Below are positions 33,664-44,049 of a stretch of DNA of 64,000 nt, piece after piece; position 1 is the first letter of the stretch, and the number at the start of each line of letters is the position of its first letter. The notes under the pieces are model-generated. The model was given only the letters and a program-made list of their open reading frames with translations. It ran no database searches and was not told the DNA's origin. The translations under genes and the position numbers were made by a program. The DNA comes from Trichosphaerium sp. ATCC 40318 (taxonomy: Eukaryota; Discosea; Flabellinia; Trichosidae). The stretch is from assembly GCA_038496445.1 (NCBI GenBank), contig JALMLS010000538.1, forward strand, positions 124,001 through 188,000. The letters are read 5' to 3'.

Positions 33664-33844
33664 AGTGCCTCCAGTGTTTAAAAGTTGCTGCGCACGTGCC
33701 TTTTTGACTACGACTGACCGTTTGCTCTAGCATAGGCGCCTTGATACTTGCAATCGTTAACGCTTTATCTGGATTACTTTTAATAACACACAACAATACA
33801 GTAAGACAAAAAGACTACTACCCAGCGCAGATATGACTTTACGT

Positions 33845-34176
33845 TTAGCCGAAAGTTCGCTCTTTTTTTGATTTACCACTAGTTCCCAAATGTGCCGAAA
33901 AATCGAACGGTTGATCTATTACTAACCAAAATTGAGTGTGACTGTGAACGTATACATGAACTGGCCTAAAAACTTCAGTAGTGGGCGAACTTATGACCGG
34001 CTCATAATAAGATTGATAAAATCCCTCAAAAAGAACTGTAGCACATTTTTTACCTGTATCATTTCTCAAATACGACTTACTAATGTTACAAACTGGGTGG
34101 GTTGTTACACCTTTCTAACTTGCAAAATTACTACAAAGAACAAACCAGAAAAAAGTATCACCGAAAACTCGCACAT
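33845..34176 (-). CDS. Unrecognised small protein with N-terminal hydrophobic segment (tentative)
   Basis: A possible two-exon gene of about 90 residues. It starts MCEFSVILFSGLFFVVILQ, a good signal or anchor sequence, then splices to an exon encoding RNDTGKKCATVLFEGFYQS, PVISSPTTEVFRPVHV and HTQFWLVIDQPFDFSAHL. It lies between two well-supported genes and is divergent from the reductase with 60 bases between. No family is recognised. The splice uses a weak donor, so the prediction may be wrong. Confidence 0.35.
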
Positions 34177-34236
34177 TTTTAGCCGAGACGCTTCATTTTC
34201 TACAACCACCAACAAGAAACAAATCAAAGAAACAAT

Positions 34237-35764
34237 ATGTCAACAACTAAAGCTACAGTATGTGTTACAGGAGCCACAGGTACCTTTACAAATTGGAATA
34301 CGTTGTGACATTGTGAAGGGTTCATTGCTTCATGGGTAATCAAGCAACTTCTTGAGAAGGGCTACAAGGTTAAAGGATCATGCAGAGACCCTACAAACCA
34401 ACGTAAAGTCAAGCATCTAAAAGAAATGAAAGGAGGAGAGCTTGAGCTATTTAAAGCTGACTTACTTACTCCTGGAGCTTTTGACGATGCCATACAAGGT
34501 AATCAATGATAAAGAGCGAGTCTGTTAGCTTATTCTCGGCGTAGGATGTGACTATGTTATTCATATGGCTTCACCATTGACCATAGATGTGAAAGATCCT
34601 CAGAAAGAGCTTGTCGTACGTCAATTAGAAAAGTATTATCGGTGGTTATGTCTAAAACCGCGAAGGACCCAGCTGTGAATGGTACACTCAATGTGATGAA
34701 AGCAGTTAGCCTCGCTAAAACTGTCAAGAGAGTTGTTCTAACATCCTCAATGGCACGTGATATTATTACATTTAGTGAAACTAATGTTTGTCTTCAGGCT
34801 GCCATTACAGATGAGCCAATTAAGAAATACACAGAAGCAGACTGGAATACAAAGGTATGTGAATTTTTGCCGCATTCGTTTTGAAGCGTTACTGATTCCT
34901 TTAGTCCTCACTTACAAGAAACCCGTATTACCTCAGCAAAGTTGAAGCTGAGAGAGCTGCTTGGAGGTATTCTCAGGACAACGATATTGATTTAGTTGTT
35001 ATAAATGTACGCCTTGTAAAATTGTTTTTTCAGTCTCTTAGATAACACTTTTTGTAGCCTTTTTTCGTTATTGGTCCTGCGCTTAACACCTCTTTGAATG
35101 AGAGTAATAAGCTGTTTGGAAATATCATGACTGGTAGAATGCCAGCAATCCTGCACATAGGCACGTGTTTGTCAACGTTCTCAATTGGTTTGTTTCATTA
35201 AGCTCATAACGGAGTAGGATGGGGACTAGTAGATGTTAGAGATGTCGCAAAGGCTCATATCCTTGCAATGGAGAAAAAAGATGCTAATGGTAGATACTTG
35301 ACTTGCAATGAAACTGTTGCAATGAAAGATGTACGTCAACACTTGCATTGTTGTTGGAATTGCTTTGGCTTATTATATACTCCCAGATCGTTCAGCTTTT
35401 CAAGGCCAATTATCCACAGTTCAAGAAGCTTCCATCTATGAACTTAGACTGTAAAGTTGGTGCTTCGTTCACTAAGTTCATGGCTAAGTTTGAAAAGAAA
35501 GGAATGAGAGATTACCTCGAAACTAATGTTGGTGAGTGTTGCTTAGCCTGGTCAAATAAACATAACTTAACACCTTTCTCAAGGCAAATTTCCAGAGTAC
35601 GATAATAGCAAAGTCAAGCGTCTTGGCTTGGAGTTCAGGGAAATTAATGAAACCCTTCTTGGTATGTATGTGCTTCAAGCTTTTAATAATGCTGTGTAGA
35701 TACTGTAGCCGATTTGATAAGCCACGGGCACATCAGTGCAAGCAGTTCAAAAAAGAAAAAATGA
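34237..35764 (+). CDS. NAD(P)-dependent short-chain reductase, dihydroflavonol reductase/epimerase-like
   Basis: Extended SDR-family oxidoreductase with an N-terminal Rossmann fold: ATVCVTGATGFIASWVIKQL gives TGxxGxxxx split by an intron. RDPTNQRKVKHLKEM, ELELFKADLLTPGAFDDAI and CDYVIHMASP follow. DPAVNGTLNVMKAV and VKRVVLTSS are typical of the cinnamoyl-CoA/dihydroflavonol reductase subgroup. The catalytic Tyr-x3-Lys is in NPYYLSKVEAERAAW. Then come VVINPFFVIGPAL, GLVDVRDVAKAHILAME and a basic C-terminus ending SSKKKK. About nine introns. The substrate cannot be told from sequence; outside plants such enzymes reduce various aldehydes and ketones. Confidence 0.87.
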
Positions 35765-36028
35765 AGCAATACCTAAGACTAAAAATCAAGTTCAGAATCT
35801 ATTGTTAGTAACCTTCTTTTGGGAATAAACAAACTACTTTTGCTATTCGGTTTCATTGCACTAATTTAGTAAGTTACTGTTTCTATCGTGTACAATTATA
35901 ATTCGATTGGTCTGACAGTGCTGTGTATACCACTTGTTAGAGCTTTCGGCAATGAAATGTTTTCTACAAGTCCTTGTATAGTCACGTGAATGATATTTTG
36001 ATGTAGCCTTCAATGTAACATACTGACA

Positions 36029-36763
36029 TTATTCCAACTGTACTTTCTTGCCATCAACATAATAACACTCCTCCTTTAACCCGCCTAGGTAGTGCCAACT
36101 CTTGTATTCTGCATGATATTGACCATCAATATAACTACATTGCTCTTTTAAACTACCGTCTTGACGCCACTGCTTGTACTCTCCATGATAGCGACCATTT
36201 ACATAGCTACATTCTATATGTAATAACCCATTATTATGCCAACGCATACAACTGCCGTGACATTTGCCTGAAACGTAATTACACTGCATGGACAATTGAC
36301 CATTGAAATACCACTCCTTATGCTCTCCAATACGCTTACCCATGATATAATTACATTGTTGTTTTAACTGGCCGTTGACATGCCACGTTTTGTATTCACC
36401 TTCATACTTGCCTTTGATAAAATTACATAACTTTACCAGGTGGTTGCACTCCCATTCTTTGTACTCTCCTTCAAGTACACTATTTGCATAATTGCACTCT
36501 CTCCACAATTTACCTTTATACCAACGCTTCCGTACTCCATGTTTCCTACCATGTTTCCAGTACTGTTGAAGAGTTAAGCTTCCATCTTTCCTAGTTTGCC
36601 ATTTCCCGTGTTTTTTAAGCTCACCATCATACCTTGTTATCATTGCAGCATATCTTGATAGAAGGGGCCATTGTACATACGCTTTAATGTCTAAATCTAT
36701 TATATCTAGCTGAATCTCTACAGGAAGGCTTAATAGATAACATTGCTCCGATTGTGAGGTCAT
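36029..36763 (-). CDS. MORN-variant (YwqK-type) repeat protein with F-box-like N-terminus
   Basis: Single-exon gene of 244 codons. The first ATG in frame is at 36763 (MTSQSEQCYLLSLPVEIQL). The LLSLPVEIQLDIIDLD segment looks like a degenerate F-box. The rest is about eight tandem repeats of roughly 23 residues of the form GEYKxWxxxGxLxxxCxYxxGxxx: EGEYKTWHVNGQLKQQC, IGEHKEWYFNGQLSMQC, HGEYKQWRQDGSLKEQC, HAEYKSWHYLGGLKEEC. This is the MORN_2/YwqK repeat, seen in bacterial and bacteriophage-linked proteins and expanded in large DNA viruses of amoebae. It is probably a protein-binding scaffold. The lack of introns sets it apart from most neighbours. Confidence 0.8.
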   Translation of the reverse strand: MTSQSEQCYLLSLPVEIQLDIIDLDIKAYVQWPLLSRYAAMITRYDGELKKHGKWQTRKDGSLTLQQYWKHGRKHGVRKRWYKGKLWRECNYANSVLEGEYKEWECNHLVKLCNFIKGKYEGEYKTWHVNGQLKQQCNYIMGKRIGEHKEWYFNGQLSMQCNYVSGKCHGSCMRWHNNGLLHIECSYVNGRYHGEYKQWRQDGSLKEQCSYIDGQYHAEYKSWHYLGGLKEECYYVDGKKVQLE

Positions 36764-37110
36764 TGTAGGGATACTGTTTTTCACGTAAGCTTTCTACTAA
36801 AATTCCATAAAAAAACCACTGAAATCGGGTTGCGTTTGTGTTACTTAAGTGACTACAAAGATTCGTAACGAAACAGTTAATCAGGTACAGTCTCTACGGC
36901 CACCTCTAGCAGAAGGTGTTTGTAGTCAAACCATTTTCTTTACCAGAATTAGCTCATTTTGGAATTCATTTTTGTTGATTTTGTGAACAAACGCTCTTTA
37001 TTTTAACATTGGGGATATATTTAAAGATTTAATTGTAATGACTAACTTGGTAATAAAAACATAGAAAAATACAAGAAAGAGAAAAGGGTACAAATACCGA
37101 AAAGCTGCAG
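36764..37110. other. Intergenic between two MORN-variant genes
   Basis: About 350 bases between two tandem minus-strand paralogues. AT-rich, no supported ORF or RNA. Confidence 0.5.
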
Positions 37111-37785
37111 TTATGAATTGATCATGTGTTTCTTGTATAATCTCTCTACTGTATTAGTAAAACCATATTTTGGATTAATACCATTTGATACAAGAACACC
37201 ATTATCATAAACACCAAAAAAATAACCTGAACCATTAGGATACCATGACTTGAACTCACCATCACATTTACCATTTTTTATACTGCCCATAATATTTTTT
37301 TGACCATTCCTGTACCATGAACAAAAAGAATCACTTAGCCTCCCTTCCCTTGTATTAAACTCCCAATACTTTGAACCATCTTTACGAAAAGTCCTGTAAG
37401 TGACATCATCAATACTTCCATTAATAGAGGTACAAAGAAGAGAGCAAGTCGTTCCATTTGAAATTTCTCTTGTATTTTTTGGACGACGACTTAATTTGTT
37501 CTTGATTGGATAGTACTCCTTGTATTCTATTAAGTGTCCGTTGTTGAATGTAGCTATTGAATAGTGTGTTGATGTTGTAGACAAGCCGTAGTTGTAATGT
37601 TTTGCTGAAAGGAATTTACCATGTTTGTTCATTTTATCATCAAAACGAGTTGTTACAGCTGTTTTTCTGCATAGTAGCGGCCATTTTATGTAGGATTCAA
37701 TATCAACGTCTTTTATTGCCAACTGGAGCTCTATAGGTAAATCAAGAAGGTGTTTATGTTTAATTTCCGTTATATTTGTGTCCAT
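37111..37785 (-). CDS. Divergent MORN-variant repeat protein, paralogue
   Basis: Single-exon gene of 224 codons, start MDTNITEIKHKHLLDLPIEL. The N-terminal 70 residues align with the neighbouring paralogue: LLDLPIELQLAIKDVD, then WPLLCRKTAVTTRFD and KHGKF. The repeats are eroded; the clearest are YRTFRKDGSKYWEFN, CSWYRNGQKNIMGSIKNG and FKSWYPNGSGYFFGV. It probably arose by tandem duplication followed by drift. Function is unknown, with the same F-box-like start as the other two family members. Confidence 0.75.
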   Translation of the reverse strand: MDTNITEIKHKHLLDLPIELQLAIKDVDIESYIKWPLLCRKTAVTTRFDDKMNKHGKFLSAKHYNYGLSTTSTHYSIATFNNGHLIEYKEYYPIKNKLSRRPKNTREISNGTTCSLLCTSINGSIDDVTYRTFRKDGSKYWEFNTREGRLSDSFCSWYRNGQKNIMGSIKNGKCDGEFKSWYPNGSGYFFGVYDNGVLVSNGINPKYGFTNTVERLYKKHMINS

Positions 37786-38175
37786 GGTTTATTTTCAGCT
37801 AAGACCTTCGAGAAAAAAAAAAGTCAATAATAATCTATTGTTTAAGCCTCCTAGAAGATTGTGATACGCGGAAGGTTTCATGTGACTGCTTTAGATTACC
37901 ACCTTATGTATGCCTGTTGACCAATTGTCTTTTTAAATGACTTTGGTACAGTTAGGCAAAGCGTTTGATAAGGCTGAGGAGTAGTAAACACTATACAATG
38001 CTACTTTGGCAAGTGTAGTGCATCACACTATTTTGTCGCTTAACCGTTTTTAGCTAGTGCATTGATTAATTTTGTTTTCAAGCTTGTTTTGTCGTTCCAG
38101 GTACGAAAGGAGGTAAAACAGTTCACATAAATCAATTTTATTTGACATCTACAATTGTTTGTACTTTTTTACGAT
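37786..38175. other. Intergenic
   Basis: About 390 bases between the second MORN-variant gene and the M19 dipeptidase gene, both on the minus strand. No supported ORF, RNA or repeat. Confidence 0.5.
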
Positions 38176-40166
38176 CTACTGTTGTTCTTGTAGACTCCTT
38201 GCAACTTGTTCCATTTTCTTCATGGCTCTTATCAAATTACCACCTAATATTTTTATAATATCTTCCTTTGAATATCCTTTTTTTAATAGGGCCTCAAACA
38301 AGAAAGGATAACGTGATACATCCTTCAACCTGCGAAAAAATTCATGAGTTTTAAGAAAAAAGAAAGAAAAGTTTTTGAGGTTGTTTGTGTATGACGCACC
38401 CTGTAGGTAAGCTTGTACTTGGTGTGCCATCGTAGTCGCCACCAATGCCAATGTGATCTGGTCCAATAAGATTCTTAATATGATCAATATGCTTTACAAC
38501 GTCATCAATTGTTGCTGTTCCATTTGCTACCAAAAACGAGCTTACAAAGGTAACCTAATAGTGATTTTAACATAAATAAAACGATTGAGAACGTACCATC
38601 ACTAGACCACCATTTTCTGGCAGTAATTTTAGAACATCATCAGGTACATTACGAGGATTATTGTTGACAGCCTTTGCTAAAAAAAAGTTAGAACAGCTGG
38701 AGAAAAGTGGACATTGATGTCAAGGCAATTGCTCATAAAAACGAGAATCTTAATACGCTATCAGTTATGTAGTTAAACCTAAAGCTTGAACAGAAACATT
38801 TTCAAGTTTTGATAGTTTATGGCCAACATTAAAGGAGAACAAAGTCCGAAACCAAAAGAAAGAAAGAAAAAAAGATGTAAACTAGGTACCTGAACTGTGG
38901 CTAAAAATAACTGGCGCTGCAGTAACGTTAAGTGCATCACGCATTGTTTGGGGTGCGACATGACTAAGCTACAGTTAGATACGACTATTTTGCTAGAAAC
39001 ACTACACCTCAAGTCAACAAACATGCCCATCTTGTTCATTTCTCGCACAACTTGTTCTCCGAATGTAGTCAAACCAATTACATTTGGATAATCATCTTCA
39101 AAATTATTTGCAGCTTGAGCCCAGAATGTATTACAGTTATGTGTTAGAGTCATATATCTAACACCAGAACCATAGAAGTGACGTAGGTTATTTAAGATGG
39201 TCTCCTCATTCGTTGAATTACCAAGCTGATGTCCTCCTTCAATACCTTTCGCGATTATAGTTAGCATTGACTTTCAACTAACAACTCCCTTTCGTACCCA
39301 TAAATGAAGGTAAGCGCTTTGGGAATACCCTCTCTATATCAGAGGCATTATAGGTACATTCCATAGCAGTTGGGTTAGCCTTGCATAACCCCTGAACGAC
39401 GCCAATTTGCATGTCAGTTCTGTTTACAGCATGAGGTGTTCCACAAGGAATAAAAACAGACCAAAATTGAGCTCCAAGTTTACCAATATGTATACGCGGT
39501 ATATCTGTCTGAAGTTGTGGTTGTGATACCTAAAATAAACGATTTAAATTGAAACGTTTTTACGACACAACGTAGTGTAATCGAGTCAACAAAAACGTAA
39601 AACATTTGAACATTGTTTTTTGGATTTTTTTTCCATATTTGGAAGTCTCCAAAAAAACTTATCCCACGTACTGCAAAATTCATTTTAGATATGTTATCCT
39701 TAACATGCTTATAGTATTGCCATGGGATATCATTATGACCATCAATTAGAGGATGCTCTGACTAACAAAAACGTCAAAAAATGGAAACAACAAAAAAAAC
39801 TGTATTGAGATCGGAGGTTGTATTGAGAGTTCCAAATGCACTCACCATGATTTTCTGAGCTTGTTGAAAGAAAGTAGGCTTCGTCGGAGCTTTCGGCCGA
39901 TAAAAAACAACAACACTTACTAAGTAAGCAACGGCTATTGCAATTCGTTAACAATAGAGTACATAGGCGGTTGAAATGTGTTTTTGTTCCCATTTGTTGA
40001 TCGTTTATGGTTTAAGACGTTGCAAACCACGCTTAACGATGTGTTATTGCGTATTTCGCGTACCTGCAAGTACAACAACGCCAATTGCTACGCCTAATAA
40101 TATTTTTCTCGTTGGACTATGCCTACGGTTAAAGTGCTCACGCGACTTTGGTAAAAGAGGTTGCAT
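38176..40166 (-). CDS. Membrane dipeptidase (renal dipeptidase), peptidase family M19
   Basis: Zinc dipeptidase hydrolysing dipeptides such as Cys-Gly. The N-terminus [20 protein letters not shown] is basic and is followed by [14 protein letters not shown], so it is a type II signal anchor rather than a cleaved signal. The catalytic domain shows [15 protein letters not shown] (zinc-binding HxD), [10 protein letters not shown] with the bridging Glu, [24 protein letters not shown] and [15 protein letters not shown]. The end is [35 protein letters not shown] and a short tail. No C-terminal GPI signal is visible, unlike mammalian enzymes. About eight short introns. Confidence 0.9.
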
Positions 40167-40556
40167 AGTCGTTTTCTTTTCGTTTTTTCACAACTTTCGA
40201 ATATTATCGCCGACTTAACACTCATTTTTGTTTAAGTCCAATTTCGATTGACCATTAACGTTATATGACGTCTACTCGTTCACTCTGCAACGTTACAAGT
40301 CAGTTTTTGCTTTCAGGTCGCCAAATCTATCTAACTATAAGCGATACATTGTTTTCGTTACACACGTGCGTACCTACCTTATTTCACGTGCGCTCTCTGT
40401 GCGGTAATTATCTCTACAATACGGGTTAGGCAACTACATCTAGTCTGTTTAATTATTTATTAATAAGTGGTTGTTCGCGAAAGTTAAAGCCAAACAAAAA
40501 AATTTCAAAAAAAGGATGAAAAGCTTTATTAAATGAGCAAGGTCGATTAGATTGTT
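40167..40556. other. Intergenic
   Basis: About 390 bases between two minus-strand genes. Two CACGTG motifs occur near 40364 and 40386, upstream of the dipeptidase gene. No ORF or RNA is supported. Confidence 0.5.
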
Positions 40557-41954
40557 CTACAAGAGAAAGAAAGCAGAAAAGAACAATAGTGCGATACTAG
40601 CAATGATAGTAACAGAACCAGATCCAGAACCAGATCCTCCACTTGGAGCTTCAGTCGGTGCGACAGTTGGGTCAGGAGTAGGCTCCGAGGGACCAGACGT
40701 GACGGGACCGGCAGCAGTTGGACTACTTTCTTCAACAGAAACTTCAATGCGTGGTAGAACGTTTGTAACAGCTGTCAGCATCTGATAGTTTCCAGGTCCA
40801 GTAATATTCACTAACGTTTCAATTAGCAACCCATACTCAAAGGATTGAAATAACCAAAAGCTGGAAGAAAAAAAATGTCGTACTAATGGCAGCAGATAGT
40901 GGTTTCAAGAAGAAAGGTGTGTCCGGGTTTCTATCAGGGTTTGGCTCAATGGTTATTACAGCCATGTAGTCCTCACACAAACTATCAAAAAAATTAGTCG
41001 CTGATTCGTTGATTATCAAACACAAAATAAGAAAAAGGAAAAAATCACGTGATTTTTTTTTGTTTTTTTTTTTTCTCGTACTCCTTAGTTACAGTCATTA
41101 CGTAATCTTGACCTGGGTACATAGGCGCCGAATCTGGGCCAGCGTATGGGCCAGCACCATCAGAATCAGGGCCTGCAGGATCAGTAAAAGTACCAGTAGA
41201 CATTGGCATTGGGTTCTGTGGATCACTGATATCTACTACCCAACCTTCGTATTGCCATCCAGTTGGAGGTGTTGGTAGATTTAATGATGCGCTAGGGCCG
41301 GTGGCATTAAAGAACCATATACCATTGCATTCATCTGTAGTATCATTTCCTGATGTAGGCGTAGCTAAGAAAAAAGTACCAGCGAGATCGGCAAAAGGAT
41401 CAGCACCTAAGAAAAAAGGTTAATGAAGGCTTAGTGATTAAAACGGCTGGTTTCGAAACAAAAGTCCGGACGGATAATTTAGATAGTTATTTGTAAAAAT
41501 AGGCTTTCTTTCTAGCGGAGAAAGTACCCCATATGCTGTCTGCAGATAGTATCGTCTTTTGTTCAGAAAATACACCTGATACTACTTTTGAAGTGCTTGG
41601 AGTGGTAGGCATTGTACCCTGTTCCTCAATTGTGATACTAGTAAATTAGTAAGTAATTACAATCAAAGAAGGTTTTTGAAGTTTGTTGGATTGAGGTACT
41701 ATGAGGGTCACGTACAAGAACTCTGTATTGTCTGGTATCATTGTGGCGCCTTGGAAATTAAAATCAAACGTTACTGACATCGGCGTATCCGCAGTAATAT
41801 TGAGCTGACCAACAGCAACTGTTATACCCACGTTTGCCCAACCGAAGTATACTTCATTGTCGGCGAGAGCGCCCAGACGTGTTATGAATGATAACTCAAC
41901 GCTTAGGCAATAAGCGCTAGCAATAATGGCCAAGGAGATTAGTATTATCTTCAT
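40557..41954 (-). CDS. GPI-anchored surface protein with an extracellular YEGW domain
   Basis: Signal peptide MKIILISLAIIASAYCLS, then a beta-rich segment (VELSFITRLGALADNEVYFG, GQLNITADTPMSVTFDF). Later exons encode GIWFFNATGPSASLNLPTPP, GWQYEGWVVDIS, PMSTGTFTDPAGPDSDGAGP and PDSAPMYPG. This second part recalls bacterial anti-sigma-like lipoproteins with a YEGWVV...STGTF core. The C-terminus is a Pro/Thr/Ser-rich stalk (SEPTPDPTVAPTEAPSGGSG) and a hydrophobic tail (SVTIIASIALLFFSAFFLL) typical of a GPI-attachment signal. It is likely a cell-surface protein of unknown function. Four or five introns; the join between 41640 and 41700 is tentative. Confidence 0.7.
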
Positions 41955-42822
41955 TTCTTTTCTTTACTGCGGAGAAGGTGTTCCCAAGTGAAATGAAGTG
42001 TAAATTTTTGTACATTTTGAAAAACAAGACAACCACATAAAGGAAGAATGCGGAGATAGTCGTGTACCTCCATTTTTCTTATTTTATATATTTAGACAGC
42101 TGTTTGTTGCCGAGGTTAAAATTAAATACACGTGGGATAAAATACTTACGAAAAGTTGTTCTGGTGATTCTCATTCGACTACTACGCACGTGGGTTAGAA
42201 ATAGTTCTATTGTGGTAAGTTTTTTTTTGCTTGAACGAACCCATAGTCCTTTAGGTAGAAAATACTTGCCCATTATGTAAACGGATGTTGGGAAAGATAT
42301 CCAAGACTCAATTGTGGGGTAAATGTACACTGAACCCAATAGTCCCGTAACTATTGTTGGCCATCAAAAGCCAGGCTTATAGTTTGTTGCTAATTTCAAA
42401 TTTTGGTTCTTGGGTTCGCCAGATTGTGGATCATTAAGCAGTAATATTACTCTTGTAACTGGTTATGATATTGTAAAAGTACTGGGAAGTTATGACAATG
42501 AGTTTTATTTTCGTAATGTACAAATGAGCCTTTTGGTTTGATTGAAGCAAAATTGTTTTGGACTTTTCTCTGGTTTAGGAATTTCCTATTTACCTCTTTG
42601 CTTTTCGTTTTCCTACAATTAAAATAAGTGCAATGCACAAACAAACTCTCCAGTCACTAACAGTTGCATGGACGGAACTTAAAATGTAAAAAGTTGAAAA
42701 AATCCATGAAATTCAAATAACAAAAAAGTCTTGGATATTTCACATCAAATTGCACTTCGTGTTGAATTTCATTTGTTCTTCAATGAGTACTAATAACCCA
42801 GGAGTATAGATATACAGTATTT
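41955..42822. other. Gene-poor interval
   Basis: About 870 bases without a convincing gene. Two CACGTG motifs are near 42130 and 42187. A minus-strand open frame at 42079-42339 has no dom​ain or splice support. It may hold UTRs of the flanking minus-strand genes. Confidence 0.4.
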
Positions 42823-43877
42823 TTAAAAAACTTGATCCACAGTATTGCATACAAACCAAACAAAAAAAAAAAGTTCATTTTCAAAAAAAAACGTACTTGT
42901 AGCTTTACGCCGTTTCTTAGCCATAACCTTTGCGATTGCAGGTCTATTTCTTTTTGCCATAAAGCTCTGTTGTTTATACTGCTTCTTTTGTAGTCTTGCG
43001 ATTGTAATACCCTTCTCAGCTGCTTTATCCAACTTTTGGTTAAAGGCCTCTTCTTGTTCTTTCTTTTTTTGTAATTGCTGCTTCGTGAGCTTTCTCTTCT
43101 TCCTTGTTGGTAGTATTTCTGTAGCTAAACCAACAGGTACTGTCTGTACATCAACTTCAACATTATTCAGGCCACCAACGTTGTAAGCAACTTGGGTATC
43201 TTCTTTTTTACCGTAACGGTCCCAACAGTATTGAGAGCACGTATGGAACGGATTATCTATGTTCTTGCACTGCGGGCATTGTCCAACTGCAAAGAACTTT
43301 TTTAGTATTTGGTTTTTTTTATGCTCTCTAAAACCACTTGATTGTATTCACTGGCTCGTGGTGCTTCTAAAGAGAAGAAAAATGGAATTTTTTCCGACAT
43401 AGGAAGGAAATTAGGTGTAAAACGTACGAATATTATTATCGCCAGGTGCGCGATCACCGTCAATGAGTGTACGTTGGAATGCTTTGATTTCTGCGTTTGC
43501 TTCACGTAGAGATTTTAACTTGATTTTTAGTTAGCTTCATACGCATATAAGACGCGTACTTCACGCTTTTGTGATATTTTCGCAATACGAAATTTTTCCT
43601 GGGCTTCTTTCTCTCCCTGTATTGCTCGTTTGCGTTTACGCCTGCTAAAACCGCTTACATAATCCCTGTTGTGGTTGTTAGGATATCATAGGAGCGATTA
43701 CATTTGGTTTTACCTTCTTGATTCTTCGTTAAATTCAACTTTGCTTGTGTTCGTCTGTAATGGCTTATTGAAAGCAGAAAAGTACTTTTCATTATTGTCA
43801 ACACCTTTTGAGTACTTTGTGTCGAATTGCGCTCCACGCTTTCCGCGCTTATTACTAAACTTCTTGAACATAGCCAT
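42823..43877 (-). CDS. Basic nuclear-type protein with a small zinc-finger-like motif
   Basis: Start MAMFKKFSNKRGKRGAQFDT. Highly basic segments follow (RRKRKRAIQGEKEAQEKFRI, LREANAEIKAFQRTL). A Cys cluster CPQCKNIDNPFHTCSQYCWD could bind one zinc ion. Then come VDVQTVPVGLATEILPTRKK and a long basic coiled-coil-like stretch (KLTKQQLQKKKEQEEAFNQK, MAKRNRPAIAKVMAKKRRKA), ending in a two-residue last exon. The charge pattern suggests a nucleolar or ribosome-biogenesis factor, but I recognise no named family. Several introns; the last GTACG intron is poly-T rich. It is divergent from the M8 protease gene, about 170 bases apart. Confidence 0.6.
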
Positions 43878-44049
43878 GGTTGGTGTACGGCTACTGTAGC
43901 TAAAAAAAACAAGTAGAAAGACTGTTCGCGACTTACCCGCATGTGAGCTTTTTTCTCAGCTTTACAGGTCAAATTTCCGGCATAACTTTTTGCAAAGCTG
44001 TGCCAAAAGAACAGGCCAGGTTTCTTCTATTTCCAACGTTTGATTAGTA

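Noticed and set aside
33932..34339. 135-codon plus-strand open frame overlapping the reductase start
   Set aside because: It overlaps the first exon and intron of the reductase in another frame and shows no domain.
42079..42339. Minus-strand 86-codon open frame
   Set aside because: It has an ATG but no domain, no splice partners and low-complexity Lys/Arg content; probably chance in AT-rich intergenic DNA.
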